Shown: positions 17,179 to 25,586 of the stretch, one piece after another
How positions within the stretch are numbered: position 1 is the stretch's first letter
Layout: each line of letters begins with the position of its first letter
Assembly (NCBI GenBank): GCA_033813635.1
Contig: JAPXRI010000007.1
Span: forward strand, 1-64,000
Reading direction: 5' to 3'
From: JAPXRI01 sp033813635
Lineage (GTDB): Bacteria; Bacillota; Clostridia; Oscillospirales; QAMX01
Length of the DNA: 64,000 bases
Notes under the pieces: generated by a model
Seen by the model: only the letters and a program-made list of their open reading frames with translations
Database searches by the model: none
What the model was told of the DNA's origin: nothing
Position numbers and translations under genes: made by a program

Positions 17179-18747
17179 GTGGGTAAAGGGACGAGAATCC
17201 GCGAAATAAGAAAACAGGACATGCACGGCACCTCAAAAGTCAAAAAAACGAACCCATTGTTGAAAAAGATAATGCAATGGGTAATCGGCGTGGCGGTAGT
17301 CATCATATCCGTCGGCATTCTGGTGCTCAGCTCGTTGAAAAACAACGGCACCATACTGAAGCGCGCGGATGCTCTGAAGATAAACGGCACGACATACAAG
17401 GCGTCCGAGGTGGACTACTATTACAATACTCTTAAGACATATTACGAGAACAACGCCTACCAGATGTACCTCCAATACGGCGTGGATGTTTACGGCATTA
17501 ACTTCTCAAAATCCCTGTTCAGACAGACCTATGATAAAGACAGCGGACAATCCTGGGGCGACTATCTGCTTGACCAGGCTGTGGACGAACTTTACAGCTA
17601 TATCGTAATGGCTGAGGAAGCCAAGAAAAACGGCTTTACCCTTAACGATATTCATTACCGGGATGTTGAGGACGCGATTGAGGCAATTGAGCAGGCCGCG
17701 GAAAGCTACGGCGTTTCGGTGGGCACCTACCTTAAGAAGTTCTACGGCAGCGCGACGACGCTTGAGAGCTACAGGAAGTACATTGAGCGCGAGGTTTTAA
17801 GCCAGTACTATTCGGATATGCTCTACAAAAATATAGAGGTTTCGCAGGCCGAAGTGGACGCGGAGTACTCGAAAAATCCCAACGATTACGACGTTGTGAC
17901 CTACCGCAAGTTTTCCTTTGACGTTGAGCTGGACAAACACCTTGACGAGAACGGCGAGGAGGTATCGGACGAGACGACGAAGGCTGAGGACGAGGCGAAA
18001 ATATCCAAGACGGTCAGCGAGCTGAACGAAGAGCTTAACGCAGTGAAGTCGGAGGACGAATTCAATAAGCTCGCCGAGAAGTGGACCCGCAAAACAGACT
18101 CCTCCGGCAAAGAAGTCGAAGGCGTCAGCGCGGAGGATACGCTTAAGGAGCGCGTAACCTACAAATCGCTCAACACCGGGGACGATCCCGACCCGGGCCT
18201 TGATTTCCTCTTTAACGCTTCGAGAAAAGCCGGCGACTTCTTTGTTAACAGGAGCGAAGCGACGATTACAGTTTACTACTTTAAAGAGCGCGACGACAAC
18301 AGCGAAGCGTCCCGTACCGTCAGACATATCTTGCTAAAGAGCAGCTCGGAAGACGATACCGTCAAGGCGCAGGCCGAGGCGATACTCGCCGAGTGGGAAG
18401 CCGGAGAGAAAACCGAGGCTTCGTTCGCGGCTCTCGCCGAAAAGTATTCGGACGACACAGTCTCGGCGGTCGACGGCGGACTTGTGGAGGGCATCGGACC
18501 GGGAGCGACGGTGGAAGAGTTTGAAGACTGGGTCATGTCGGACGTCAGGACGCCGGGCGAAACCGGCATCGTGTATACCAGCAATTACGGCTACCATATC
18601 GTCTACTATGTGGGCGAGGGCAAACCCTATCGCGACGTGCTCGTCGACAGCGCTTTGAGAACCGAGAAGTACAACAGCATGGTTGATGACATCAAGGCCA
18701 ACTACACGCTCGTAAGAATTCAATCCGGAATATCGAAGATCAAATAA
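17179..18747 (+). CDS. PrsA-like membrane-anchored peptidyl-prolyl isomerase
   Basis: A foldase for exported proteins, 522 residues, GTG start with GGAGG 8 bases upstream. A basic N-terminus precedes one membrane helix (about 33-52); there is no lipobox, unlike classical PrsA. Residues about 60-220 are helical and SurA/trigger-factor-like. A parvulin (PpiC) domain lies at about 375-495, with RTVRHILLKSSSEDDTV, FAALAEKYSDDTVSAVDGG and SNYGYHIVYYVGEG. A Glu/Lys-rich segment (about 245-310) separates the two. Action is at the outer membrane face. The neighbours are unrelated, so it is probably monocistronic. Confidence 0.85.
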   Translation: MGKGTRIREIRKQDMHGTSKVKKTNPLLKKIMQWVIGVAVVIISVGILVLSSLKNNGTILKRADALKINGTTYKASEVDYYYNTLKTYYENNAYQMYLQYGVDVYGINFSKSLFRQTYDKDSGQSWGDYLLDQAVDELYSYIVMAEEAKKNGFTLNDIHYRDVEDAIEAIEQAAESYGVSVGTYLKKFYGSATTLESYRKYIEREVLSQYYSDMLYKNIEVSQAEVDAEYSKNPNDYDVVTYRKFSFDVELDKHLDENGEEVSDETTKAEDEAKISKTVSELNEELNAVKSEDEFNKLAEKWTRKTDSSGKEVEGVSAEDTLKERVTYKSLNTGDDPDPGLDFLFNASRKAGDFFVNRSEATITVYYFKERDDNSEASRTVRHILLKSSSEDDTVKAQAEAILAEWEAGEKTEASFAALAEKYSDDTVSAVDGGLVEGIGPGATVEEFEDWVMSDVRTPGETGIVYTSNYGYHIVYYVGEGKPYRDVLVDSALRTEKYNSMVDDIKANYTLVRIQSGISKIK

Positions 18748-18787
18748 CTAATAATACGCATGATTTGCACGGGAAGGATGGATTTGT

Positions 18788-19612
18788 TTGGACAGAAAAG
18801 AATCGGCTGCGCTGCGAGAAAAAGCGGATGATATCAGGGCGCTGGCGCTGAAAATGTTTAAGGAGATCGGAAAGGGACATGTGGGCGGCTCGATGTCGAT
18901 TTGCGATCTGCTGTCGGTTTTGTATTTCAAAAGGATGAATATCAACCCCGCCGATCCGAAATGGGAGGACAGGGACAGGCTCGTTCTCTCAAAGGGTCAC
19001 GCCGGACCGGCGCTTTACGCAACGTTGGCGCTGAGAGGGTATTTCCCGGTCGAGGAATGCCTGACGCTGAACCAGCCCGGCACCAACCTGCCGAGCCACT
19101 GCGATATGAGAAAAACCATCGGTGTCGATATGACCGCCGGTTCCCTCGCCCAGGGGTTTTCCGCGTCGGTCGGCATGGCGCTCGCCTGCAGGCTTGACAA
19201 GAGGCCGAATAGGGTATATGTAATCATAGGTGACGGCGAAAGCCAGGAAGGTCAGATCTGGGAGGCCGCGATGTACGCGGGCAACAGAAAGCTCTCAAAC
19301 CTGATCGCCTTCTGTGACAACAACGGGATGCAGATAGACGGAACAATCGCGGACATAAACGATGTGCAGCCGATCGCGGACAAGTGGCGCGCGTTCAAAT
19401 GGAACGTTATCGAATGCGACGGGCACGATATCGACGCGATCGACGACGCGATAACGAAAGCGCAGGCCGAGACCGAACGCCCGAGCATGATCGTCATGAA
19501 GACGATAAAGGGCAAGGGAGCGAATTTCTGCGAGGGTCTGGTCGCTTCCCACAGCACCAGCGTCAACGCGGAGCAGCTTGAATGCGCGCTTAAAGCGCTG
19601 AACCGCGTATAG
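18788..19612 (+). CDS. Transketolase, N-terminal subunit
   Basis: A thiamine-diphosphate-binding half of a two-gene transketolase (non-oxidative pentose phosphate pathway). 274 residues, TTG start with GGAAGG upstream. Motifs: GKGHVGGSMSICDLLSVLYF, LSKGHAGPALYATLA, GSLAQGFSASVGMALA and the cofactor motif GDGESQEGQIWEAA...NN. It is 29 bases ahead of the C-terminal subunit gene, with which it must form the active enzyme. Confidence 0.94.
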   Translation: MDRKESAALREKADDIRALALKMFKEIGKGHVGGSMSICDLLSVLYFKRMNINPADPKWEDRDRLVLSKGHAGPALYATLALRGYFPVEECLTLNQPGTNLPSHCDMRKTIGVDMTAGSLAQGFSASVGMALACRLDKRPNRVYVIIGDGESQEGQIWEAAMYAGNRKLSNLIAFCDNNGMQIDGTIADINDVQPIADKWRAFKWNVIECDGHDIDAIDDAITKAQAETERPSMIVMKTIKGKGANFCEGLVASHSTSVNAEQLECALKALNRV

Positions 19613-19641
19613 AGTCTATCGAAAGGACAAGGTTACGAAAA

Positions 19642-20592
19642 ATGAAAATAGAGCTTGATTCAAAAGAAATGCGCGCCGTATACACGGAAGGCTTGATTGC
19701 TCTCGCTGAAAAAGACGACAGAATCGTCGTCTGCGAGGCGGACCTGATGAACGCTAACGGCACAAAATCGTTTTTAAAGGCTTTCCCGGAGCGGACGTTT
19801 GACGTCGGCGTGGCCGAAGCGAATATGATCGGCGTGGCTGCCGGTCTCGCCGCATGCGGAAAGATCCCGTTTGCCAACAGCTTTACTCCGTTCGCCACCC
19901 GCCGCTGCTTTGATCAGGTGACAATTTCGGTCGCCTATACGAAGCTTCCCGTTAAAATCGGCGGCACGGACCCGGGCATATGCGCGCAGCTCAACGGCGG
20001 CACGCACATGAGCCTTGAGGACGTTTCGATAATGCGTACGCTGCCGAATATGGTCGTGTACGAGCCCACGGATGCCGAGCAGCTCAGGCAGGCGATCCCC
20101 CAAATTGCCTATAACGACTCGCCGACCTATATCAGGATACACCGCACGGCGACGGAAAAGGTCTTCGGGCCGGATTACCGCTTCAAGCTCGGCAAGGCCG
20201 ACGTTCTGAGGGACGGGACGGATGTGGTTATCTTTTGCACCGGCATTATGGTCATCCGCTCGCTGCAGGCGGCGGAGGCGCTGGCGGAGGAAGGCATATC
20301 CGCGGCGGTCGTGAACGTGCACACCGTCAAGCCGCTTGACAGGGAGACCGTTCTGTCGTTCGCGGCGAAGACGAAGGCGGTTGTCACCGCGGAAAACCAG
20401 TCCATTATAGGCGCCCTCGGGAGCGCGGTCGCGGAGCTTCTTTCCGAGGAGTGCCCGACTGTGCAGAGACGCGTCGGCGTAAAGGACCGCTTTGGCGAGG
20501 TGGGCAAGCTCTCGTATCTTGAAAAAGTGATGGGTCTGACCCCGGCGGATATCACCGCGGCCGCAAGGAGTGCGGTAGCGGCAAAGAAATAA
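19642..20592 (+). CDS. Transketolase, C-terminal subunit
   Basis: 316 residues carrying the pyrimidine-binding and C-terminal domains of transketolase: VCEADLMNANGT, FDVGVAEANMIGVAAGLA, FANSFTPFATRRCFDQ, and the late VVTAENQSIIGALGSAVAE. It forms a heterodimeric transketolase with the preceding gene product. An AAAGGA site lies upstream of the ATG. It ends in a strong hairpin. Confidence 0.94.
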   Translation: MKIELDSKEMRAVYTEGLIALAEKDDRIVVCEADLMNANGTKSFLKAFPERTFDVGVAEANMIGVAAGLAACGKIPFANSFTPFATRRCFDQVTISVAYTKLPVKIGGTDPGICAQLNGGTHMSLEDVSIMRTLPNMVVYEPTDAEQLRQAIPQIAYNDSPTYIRIHRTATEKVFGPDYRFKLGKADVLRDGTDVVIFCTGIMVIRSLQAAEALAEEGISAAVVNVHTVKPLDRETVLSFAAKTKAVVTAENQSIIGALGSAVAELLSEECPTVQRRVGVKDRFGEVGKLSYLEKVMGLTPADITAAARSAVAAKK

Positions 20593-20607
20593 GTCAATAA
20601 TAAAAAA

Positions 20608-20640
20608 TCAGGGCGCGGGCGCAGAGCGTCCGCGCCCTGA
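20608..20640 (+). terminator. Hairpin after transketolase genes
   Basis: An 11-bp stem TCAGGGCGCGG (20608-20618) with CCGCGCCCTGA (20630-20640), preceded by an A run. No T run follows, so it is stronger for the minus strand. Confidence 0.6.
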
Positions 20641-20651
20641 AAACGGAATAT

Positions 20652-20734
20652 GCGGGTATGGCGGAATTGGCAGACGCGCCGGATTTAGGTTCCGGTGGGA
20701 AACCGTGCAGGTTCGACCCCTGTTACCCGCACCA
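20652..20734 (+). tRNA. tRNA-Leu (anticodon UAG)
   Basis: A complete cloverleaf with acceptor GCGGGTA/TACCCGC, anticodon loop TTTAGGT (anticodon TAG) in the stem CCGGA/TCCGG, a long class II variable arm (TGGGAAACCGTG), T-arm with GTTCGACC, discriminator A and encoded CCA. It reads CUA and probably other CUN leucine codons. Confidence 0.97.
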
Positions 20735-20742
20735 AACAGTAG

Positions 20743-20786
20743 AAATCCGAACTTTACTCCGGTGGGAGAAGGGTTCGGATTTTTGC
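20743..20786 (+). terminator. Terminator of tRNA-Leu
   Basis: AAATCCGAAC (20743-20752) pairs with GTTCGGATTT (20773-20782), followed by TTTGCTTTT. Confidence 0.8.
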
Positions 20787-21133
20787 TTTTCTTTGACTAT
20801 CCGAATTGGAATAGCAAGAGAAAATGAAGTTATGATGCGGCAAGGGCTTAATCAGATTGTGTCGCATCTTTTTAACTGTGATGGCATTGATGGAGCAAGC
20901 AACGAATTGTGTCCCCAATTAAGCTTGTCAGGATGAATCCTGAAACCTCTCAGGGTTTGGGTTTACCCCAACAAGAACTGCCGTTGGGGCCCCAACGGCG
21001 ATGCTTGCTACAGTAATTCCACAGTGATTACATTATTCTACTTATAAGAAATTGTTCCCAATCGTCAAATTCAGATTTGTGAGTCTTTATTATCCCGACA
21101 AGTTGGACGTTGTCGTCGGTACTATTTTGATTG
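20787..21133. other. Non-coding left flank of the island
   Basis: About 350 bases with no convincing gene. It holds a cluster of CCCCAAC/GTTGGGG repeats and a perfect palindrome (20966-20999). A 65-codon minus-strand frame (21028-21225) overlaps the glycosylase-like gene and lacks support. Confidence 0.4.
20966..20999. repeat. 20-bp perfect palindrome with extra copy of its arm
   Basis: GCCGTTGGGG (20980-20989) and CCCCAACGGC (20990-20999) form a loopless palindrome. A further CCCCAAC lies at 20966-20972, giving an alternative stem with 20983-20989. It is GC-rich inside an AT-rich flank, at the island edge. Confidence 0.6.
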
Positions 21134-22321
21134 TTATTTTTCGATAATTTCTTTAGCTCCGTGGAAATCAGCCAATTCCCGAATTGCTGAATCAATTTCC
21201 TTACAATCCTTAAAAGCAGAATCAAATATGTTCTTTTCTTTTACAATGAATCTCTTTGTATTCCACTCCATTTTGCAGTCTATGTAACCTACAAATTGAT
21301 TTCCCACAAGAATGGACAGAGGCCACTTCATACCTTTTTTCTTGAAATACTCGAAAGTAAAAGAATAATTGAAAAATGCTTCAAGCCACGCTTTATCCCT
21401 TACAATTGTATCCATTGGTGATATAAGCCGAACTTCACGGCAATCATCAGTAGTTTTTTCATTTAGAAGCGGTATTTTCGAATAATGGATATAGTAGTAT
21501 TTGCGACCTATTTTATACGGAAACTTCATTATTTTCTTTTCGGCTTCCAATTCTTTAAAAACAGGCAGAATATCAGCGGTTTTATATCCGTATAAATGAG
21601 AAATGTGAATCGGATCTGTTATGCCAAACGAAGCAATTAGTTTTTCGACTATTACTTTTATTGCTTCTTTTTCATCAATAGGGTCATTCACCCAATCCGA
21701 GAATCCTGCTTTTTCTTTTAAAATATAAACAGGTTCTCTGAAAGTTCCGGGATTTCTGCCGCAGGTTAAAAAATCTCCCCTGCGACACATTCTGTAAAAA
21801 GCGCGAAACAACGGTAAATTATAGTTGTAATCATGTTCCCGACGATATCTATGCCATTCATCGGCTAAACCCAATTCGTTCCACATCTGTTTAAGGGTTA
21901 ATCCGTCAAATTTCGATAGCCGTTCCTTTAATTCTTTTTCTGCTTCCCTCATTTCAGGACTGTCCCCGTCATCAAGCCAGCTTTTATCGGAGCTTCCCCA
22001 TCTTACAATACCCATGGTTGCATGCCGATATAATGAATATTCGTTGCTCGGTACAAAAAACATATTACGCTTAAATGTCCAAGCTTCGGTAATCTTGAAT
22101 TCCTTATATGCTGCGATATCCAATTCTTCTGCTTTAAAATCTTTTTTCCTGTTCCAAAGCACTATATACTGATTTAGATGTATGGTAGGATTCGGGTCAT
22201 ATTGCAGTCCGCAAATATCCGAAACGATATCTTCTATGCTTTCTGTGCTTCGCCTTAACAAGTGCTGACTTCCCAATATTATATTTCGTAAGGTGCTGAT
22301 ATCATAAGCCGTATCAGGCAT
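21134..22321 (-). CDS. Winged-helix DNA glycosylase-like protein (AlkZ/AlkX, YcaQ family)
   Basis: 395 residues of the HTH_42/AlkZ-like family, whose members remove bulky alkylated bases and some unhook interstrand crosslinks. The catalytic motif position reads Q40-Y41-D42 in ICGLQYDPNP. This matches the Q-x-D of the E. coli YcaQ (AlkX) branch rather than Q-x-Q of AlkZ. The C-terminal hallmark LISPMDTIVRDKAWLEAFF with FTFEYF is present. AGGAGA lies 6-7 bases before the ATG. It is downstream of the TIGR04076-like gene by 18 bases, and that pair diverges from a LexA-like repressor gene, which suggests DNA-damage-linked control. Repair function is inference from family. Confidence 0.75.
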   Translation of the reverse strand: MPDTAYDISTLRNIILGSQHLLRRSTESIEDIVSDICGLQYDPNPTIHLNQYIVLWNRKKDFKAEELDIAAYKEFKITEAWTFKRNMFFVPSNEYSLYRHATMGIVRWGSSDKSWLDDGDSPEMREAEKELKERLSKFDGLTLKQMWNELGLADEWHRYRREHDYNYNLPLFRAFYRMCRRGDFLTCGRNPGTFREPVYILKEKAGFSDWVNDPIDEKEAIKVIVEKLIASFGITDPIHISHLYGYKTADILPVFKELEAEKKIMKFPYKIGRKYYYIHYSKIPLLNEKTTDDCREVRLISPMDTIVRDKAWLEAFFNYSFTFEYFKKKGMKWPLSILVGNQFVGYIDCKMEWNTKRFIVKEKNIFDSAFKDCKEIDSAIRELADFHGAKEIIEK

Positions 22322-22339
22322 AATGTTCTCCTATATAAA

Positions 22340-22672
22340 TCAATCTTTTGGTCTGGGTTTGTTCGGCAAAGGATTTCCGTTTTCATCTCTGTTTATGGGC
22401 AATGCTTTCAAATGAAATGTAATGCACCCGCAAGGGCAGTAAATGTCAATTTCATATCTGTTACTTTCGCCCCTTTTAGTAAAATCACCGCCGCATCTGA
22501 TGACCTCGCACCATGTAAACAATTCAATCATCACTCGCGGACATATCCCGGCGGGACATTCATATGAAAAAACAAACTTGTCACCCGTTTCCAAGCCGAG
22601 TCTGCAATGTCCGGCTTTGCCGTTGGTAACTGTTAATTCAAATTGCCAGTCTTCCGTACACCATCTCTGCAT
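22340..22672 (-). CDS. TIGR04076-like small cysteine-rich protein
   Basis: 110 residues with the family pattern: GHCRLGLETGDKFVF, CPAGICPRV, an IRCGGDF block, and a late YCPCGCITFHLKAL. Seven or more cysteines suggest metal or cluster binding, but this is not established for the family. GAGGAGG sits 8 bases before the ATG. It is the first gene of a two-gene minus-strand unit with the AlkX-like gene and has its own consensus promoter in the shared divergent region. The molecular role is unknown. Confidence 0.6.
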   Translation of the reverse strand: MQRWCTEDWQFELTVTNGKAGHCRLGLETGDKFVFSYECPAGICPRVMIELFTWCEVIRCGGDFTKRGESNRYEIDIYCPCGCITFHLKALPINRDENGNPLPNKPRPKD

Positions 22673-22745
22673 ATTTACAGCCTCCTCAATTATTTATGTA
22701 TAAATTTTATCGTTACAAACTGCGATTTCGTTCTTGATTTATTCT

Positions 22746-22774
22746 ATTATACCATCAAATTGTGGATTTTTCAA
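22746..22774 (-). promoter_or_regulatory. Promoter of the TIGR04076-alkX pair
   Basis: On the minus strand TTGAAA (22774-22769), 17-base spacer, TATAAT (22751-22746). Confidence 0.75.
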
Positions 22775-22798
22775 CATAGTCATCCCTATAAGAGCTCC

Positions 22799-22835
22799 CC
22801 ACCCTCTTGACAAAAAGTCGAAAGGGTGGTATGAT
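22799..22835 (+). promoter_or_regulatory. Promoter and candidate operator of the LexA-like gene
   Basis: TTGACA (22807-22812), 17-base spacer, TATGAT (22830-22835). Inverted 7-bp arms CCACCCT (22799-22805) and AGGGTGG (22823-22829) flank the -35 and touch the -10, a fitting place for autorepression. Confidence 0.6.
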
Positions 22836-22876
22836 ACTTTTAGAGACTTATTGTCCCTATCGATTGGAGAAAGCAT

Positions 22877-23482
22877 ATGGCATACTTATGTAAGGACGAG
22901 CAGACTCGTCTGAAAATTAAGAATTACATAAACGAATATGTTCGCAAGAATAATGCTTCCCCTTCTATAAGAAGTATTGCCTACGGCACCGGTATCTCCA
23001 GAGCAATGGTTCAGCGATATATGGCAGCGATGCGTGCTGAAGGTGAACTTGAATATCAGCGTAGCGATGTTACCACCGATTTCACGAAGAAAATTCATCG
23101 CGACCTTGTAATGATTGGCAATGTTGGACGAGTTTCCTGCGGCGTTCCGAAAGAACCTTGTCTTGATGCCACAGAATATTTTTCAATTCCGAAAGCGTGG
23201 GTTGGTGAAGGAACCTTTTATTTACTTGAAGCGGACGGGGATTCCATGAACGGCGTCGGTATTGATGACGGTGATTTGATTATTGTTCGGCAGCAAGTGG
23301 AATTTAATGACGGAGATTATGTGGTTGCACTTGTTGACGGGTGCGAAACGCTTTTGAAAACTGCTTACCATGATAAAGATTGCATCCGGCTCCACGCAGA
23401 AAATCCGAGATATACAGATCGCTTTGCAACGGATGTTCGGATTCAGGGCGTGGCAATCAAAGTGATTAAAAATTTGAAATAG
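22877..23482 (+). CDS. LexA-like repressor, S24 peptidase family
   Basis: A 201-residue self-cleaving repressor. The N-terminal winged HTH (about 10-58) has SIAYGTGISRAMVQRYMAAM as the likely recognition region. The S24 domain has a cleavage site Cys88-Gly89 (VSCGVP), catalytic Ser123 in EADGDSMNG and catalytic Lys161 in CETLLKTAYH. All residues for RecA-stimulated autocleavage are present, so DNA damage could induce its targets. It is in the accessory island, divergent from the glycosylase-like pair and upstream of the recombinase, so it is more likely an element-specific repressor than the host LexA. GGAG precedes the ATG. Confidence 0.9.
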   Translation: MAYLCKDEQTRLKIKNYINEYVRKNNASPSIRSIAYGTGISRAMVQRYMAAMRAEGELEYQRSDVTTDFTKKIHRDLVMIGNVGRVSCGVPKEPCLDATEYFSIPKAWVGEGTFYLLEADGDSMNGVGIDDGDLIIVRQQVEFNDGDYVVALVDGCETLLKTAYHDKDCIRLHAENPRYTDRFATDVRIQGVAIKVIKNLK

Positions 23483-23597
23483 ATTGTCTTTAGCAGGGTT
23501 CGGGGCTTTGCCCTGATTTATCGCTTATGGAATTTGTAATGACATAAGCATTGCTTGCAAAGACAACAGACATTATATAAATAAACGAGGAAAGTCT

Positions 23598-23984
23598 ATG
23601 AAACGGATACTTGATATTTTGAAAGATACGACAAGCGGTGTCCTTACTGATGAAGAACGGGTGCATATTCATGAAGAAAACTTGCTTCGGGAAGCGTTCA
23701 TCAGGGAAAAATTGAAGTCTGAAATTGCAGCTTTTATTGCTTCATCGGAATATAAAAACGCAAGCGGAATACGCAGAATGATCTATTATTTGAAGTATCA
23801 TTTTTATCTTGACAAGAGCGGCAATATTATACTTCCGAAGCACGAAATCGAATCACTTGCCCGCTGTTTTCTTCCTGATATTCATTCTTTCTTTGAATCT
23901 GATGAAGGCAAAAAAGAGTTTGAAGAATGGAAAGCGTCTCAATTATGCAGAAAAATACTTAACTTAGAAAATGAAGCATCATGA
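23598..23984 (+). CDS. Hypothetical protein of the island
   Basis: 128 residues, charged and mostly helical, no membrane segment, no recognisable motif. GAGGAAAG lies before the ATG. It is between the LexA-like gene and the recombinase and ends right at the in-frame region before the recombinase start, so it is probably co-transcribed with the recombinase. It could be a recombination directionality factor or a small regulator by position, but nothing in the sequence proves that. Confidence 0.6.
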   Translation: MKRILDILKDTTSGVLTDEERVHIHEENLLREAFIREKLKSEIAAFIASSEYKNASGIRRMIYYLKYHFYLDKSGNIILPKHEIESLARCFLPDIHSFFESDEGKKEFEEWKASQLCRKILNLENEAS

Positions 23985-24017
23985 TTGATATACTTTTATT
24001 TTCAGAAAGGAAACGCA

Positions 24018-25514
24018 ATGAACGCTATTATTTATGCTCGATATTCGTCGGATAATCAGCGAGAAGAATCTATTGACGGACAGCTCCGCGAGTGCAAAGC
24101 ATATGCCGAAAAGAACGATTTTCAGATTGTCGGCACCTATATTGACCGTGCAATGTCTGCGAAAACGGATAACCGTCCCGAATTTCAGCGGATGATTAAA
24201 GACAGTTCCAAAAAGAATTTTGATATTGTTATTGTATGGAAGCTTGACCGTTTTGCTCGCAATCGTTACGATTCAGCGCGGTATAAAAGCATGCTCAAGA
24301 AGAATGGTGTCAAGGTTGTCTCCGCAACAGAAGCCATTTCTGAAGGAGCAGAAGGCATTCTTCTTGAGTCTGTTCTGGAAGGCTATGCGGAGTATTTTTC
24401 AGTTGAACTTGCCGAAAAAGTCATCCGTGGCATGACCGATAACGCGCTAAAATGCAAGTATAACGGTGGCACACTACCAGTAGGATATACAGTCGATGCA
24501 AATCAATTTTATCAGATTGATCCTGTTGTTGCTCCGGTTGTTTTATCCGCTTTTCAGCATTATGCAGACGGTGCTACCATGCAGGAAATCACCGATGAAA
24601 TGAATATTCGCGGCATCAGAACGAAACGCGGCGGTAAAATCAGCATAAACAGTGTGACCCGAATGCTACATAATCGTCGGTATATCGGTGAGTATAAGTA
24701 TCGTGATGTGGTTCAGCCAGACGGTATTCCGGCAATCATACCGGAAGAATTATTCGACCGTGTTCAGGAACGTATGACAGCCAATAAGAAGGCTCCGGCG
24801 AAACATAAAGCTGAAGATGAATATCTGCTGACAACCAAATTGCTCTGCGGAAAGTGCCAGTGTTTCATGGTCGGCGAAAGCGGAACAAGCCATGTAAAAA
24901 ACAAGGTACACCGCTACTATAAATGCGTCAGCGTGAAAAATCATAAAGGCTGCGACAAAAAAACAGTCAAAAAGGACTGGATTGAAAGCCTTGTCATCGA
25001 TCAGATTCGCACTATCATATTCGACGACGAATTGATTAACAGCCTTGCTGATAAGGTGATGGAATTACAGGGCAAAGAGAATACCAACCTTCCTCTTCTT
25101 CAAAAGCAGTATGCGGAAACGCAAAAGCACATTGATAATCTCCTGAATGCACTTGAGCAAGGCATCATCACGCCGTCTACCAAACAGCGTATGGAGGATT
25201 TAGAACGTCAGAAAAGTGAGCTTTCCGTTCAGATCATTAAAGAGGAAATGCAGAAACCACAGATAACTAAAGAGCAGATCATCTTCTGGTTTCACCGTTT
25301 CCGTAAGCTTGACACGAAGAAATTGGAGCATCGCCGTCGACTAATCGACAGCTTTGTAAATTCGATATATCTGTTCGAAGACCGCTTGGAATTTAATATG
25401 AATTACAAGGACGGCGCACAAGTTATTACTTTCGGCGAAGTAATGGACTCACCCCTTGGTTCGGATTTGACTGCACTTGCTGCACCACTTACGAAAATCA
25501 GAAAGCGGAAATAA
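24018..25514 (+). CDS. Large serine recombinase (integrase)
   Basis: 498 residues from ATG 24018, which has AGAAAGG 7 bases upstream; a TTG at 23985 would add 11 residues. The resolvase domain (about 1-150) has catalytic Ser10 in YARYSSDNQREES, the Q in IDGQLREC and VVWKLDRFARNRYD. A Recombinase domain (about 160-260) has VTRMLHNRRYIGEYKYRDV. A zinc ribbon (about 275-330) has CGKCQCF and a second Cys pair in YKCVSVKNHKGC, followed by a coiled coil (about 350-420). It integrates or excises DNA without a RecA requirement. It is intact, so the island may still move. A 13-bp inverted repeat begins in its stop region. Confidence 0.95.
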   Translation: MNAIIYARYSSDNQREESIDGQLRECKAYAEKNDFQIVGTYIDRAMSAKTDNRPEFQRMIKDSSKKNFDIVIVWKLDRFARNRYDSARYKSMLKKNGVKVVSATEAISEGAEGILLESVLEGYAEYFSVELAEKVIRGMTDNALKCKYNGGTLPVGYTVDANQFYQIDPVVAPVVLSAFQHYADGATMQEITDEMNIRGIRTKRGGKISINSVTRMLHNRRYIGEYKYRDVVQPDGIPAIIPEELFDRVQERMTANKKAPAKHKAEDEYLLTTKLLCGKCQCFMVGESGTSHVKNKVHRYYKCVSVKNHKGCDKKTVKKDWIESLVIDQIRTIIFDDELINSLADKVMELQGKENTNLPLLQKQYAETQKHIDNLLNALEQGIITPSTKQRMEDLERQKSELSVQIIKEEMQKPQITKEQIIFWFHRFRKLDTKKLEHRRRLIDSFVNSIYLFEDRLEFNMNYKDGAQVITFGEVMDSPLGSDLTALAAPLTKIRKRK

Positions 25515-25586
25515 CGGGTAAAATGTCAACGGCGATTTGAACGGCCTCACAAAACAGGCCGCTCCCGGCATTCCCCGTTATTTCCG
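25506..25586. repeat. 13-bp inverted repeat at the recombinase stop
   Basis: CGGAAATAACGGG (25506-25518, containing the recombinase stop) and CCCGTTATTTCCG (25574-25586) are perfect inverted copies 55 bases apart, with a nested GGCCT/AGGCC hairpin between. It could be a terminator-like structure or part of the element's recombination site. Confidence 0.55.

Noticed and set aside
20658..20936. A 92-codon plus-strand frame beginning MAELADAPDLGSGGKPCRFDPC
   Set aside because: It is a translation of the tRNA-Leu itself, a well-known false protein; it has no ribosome site.
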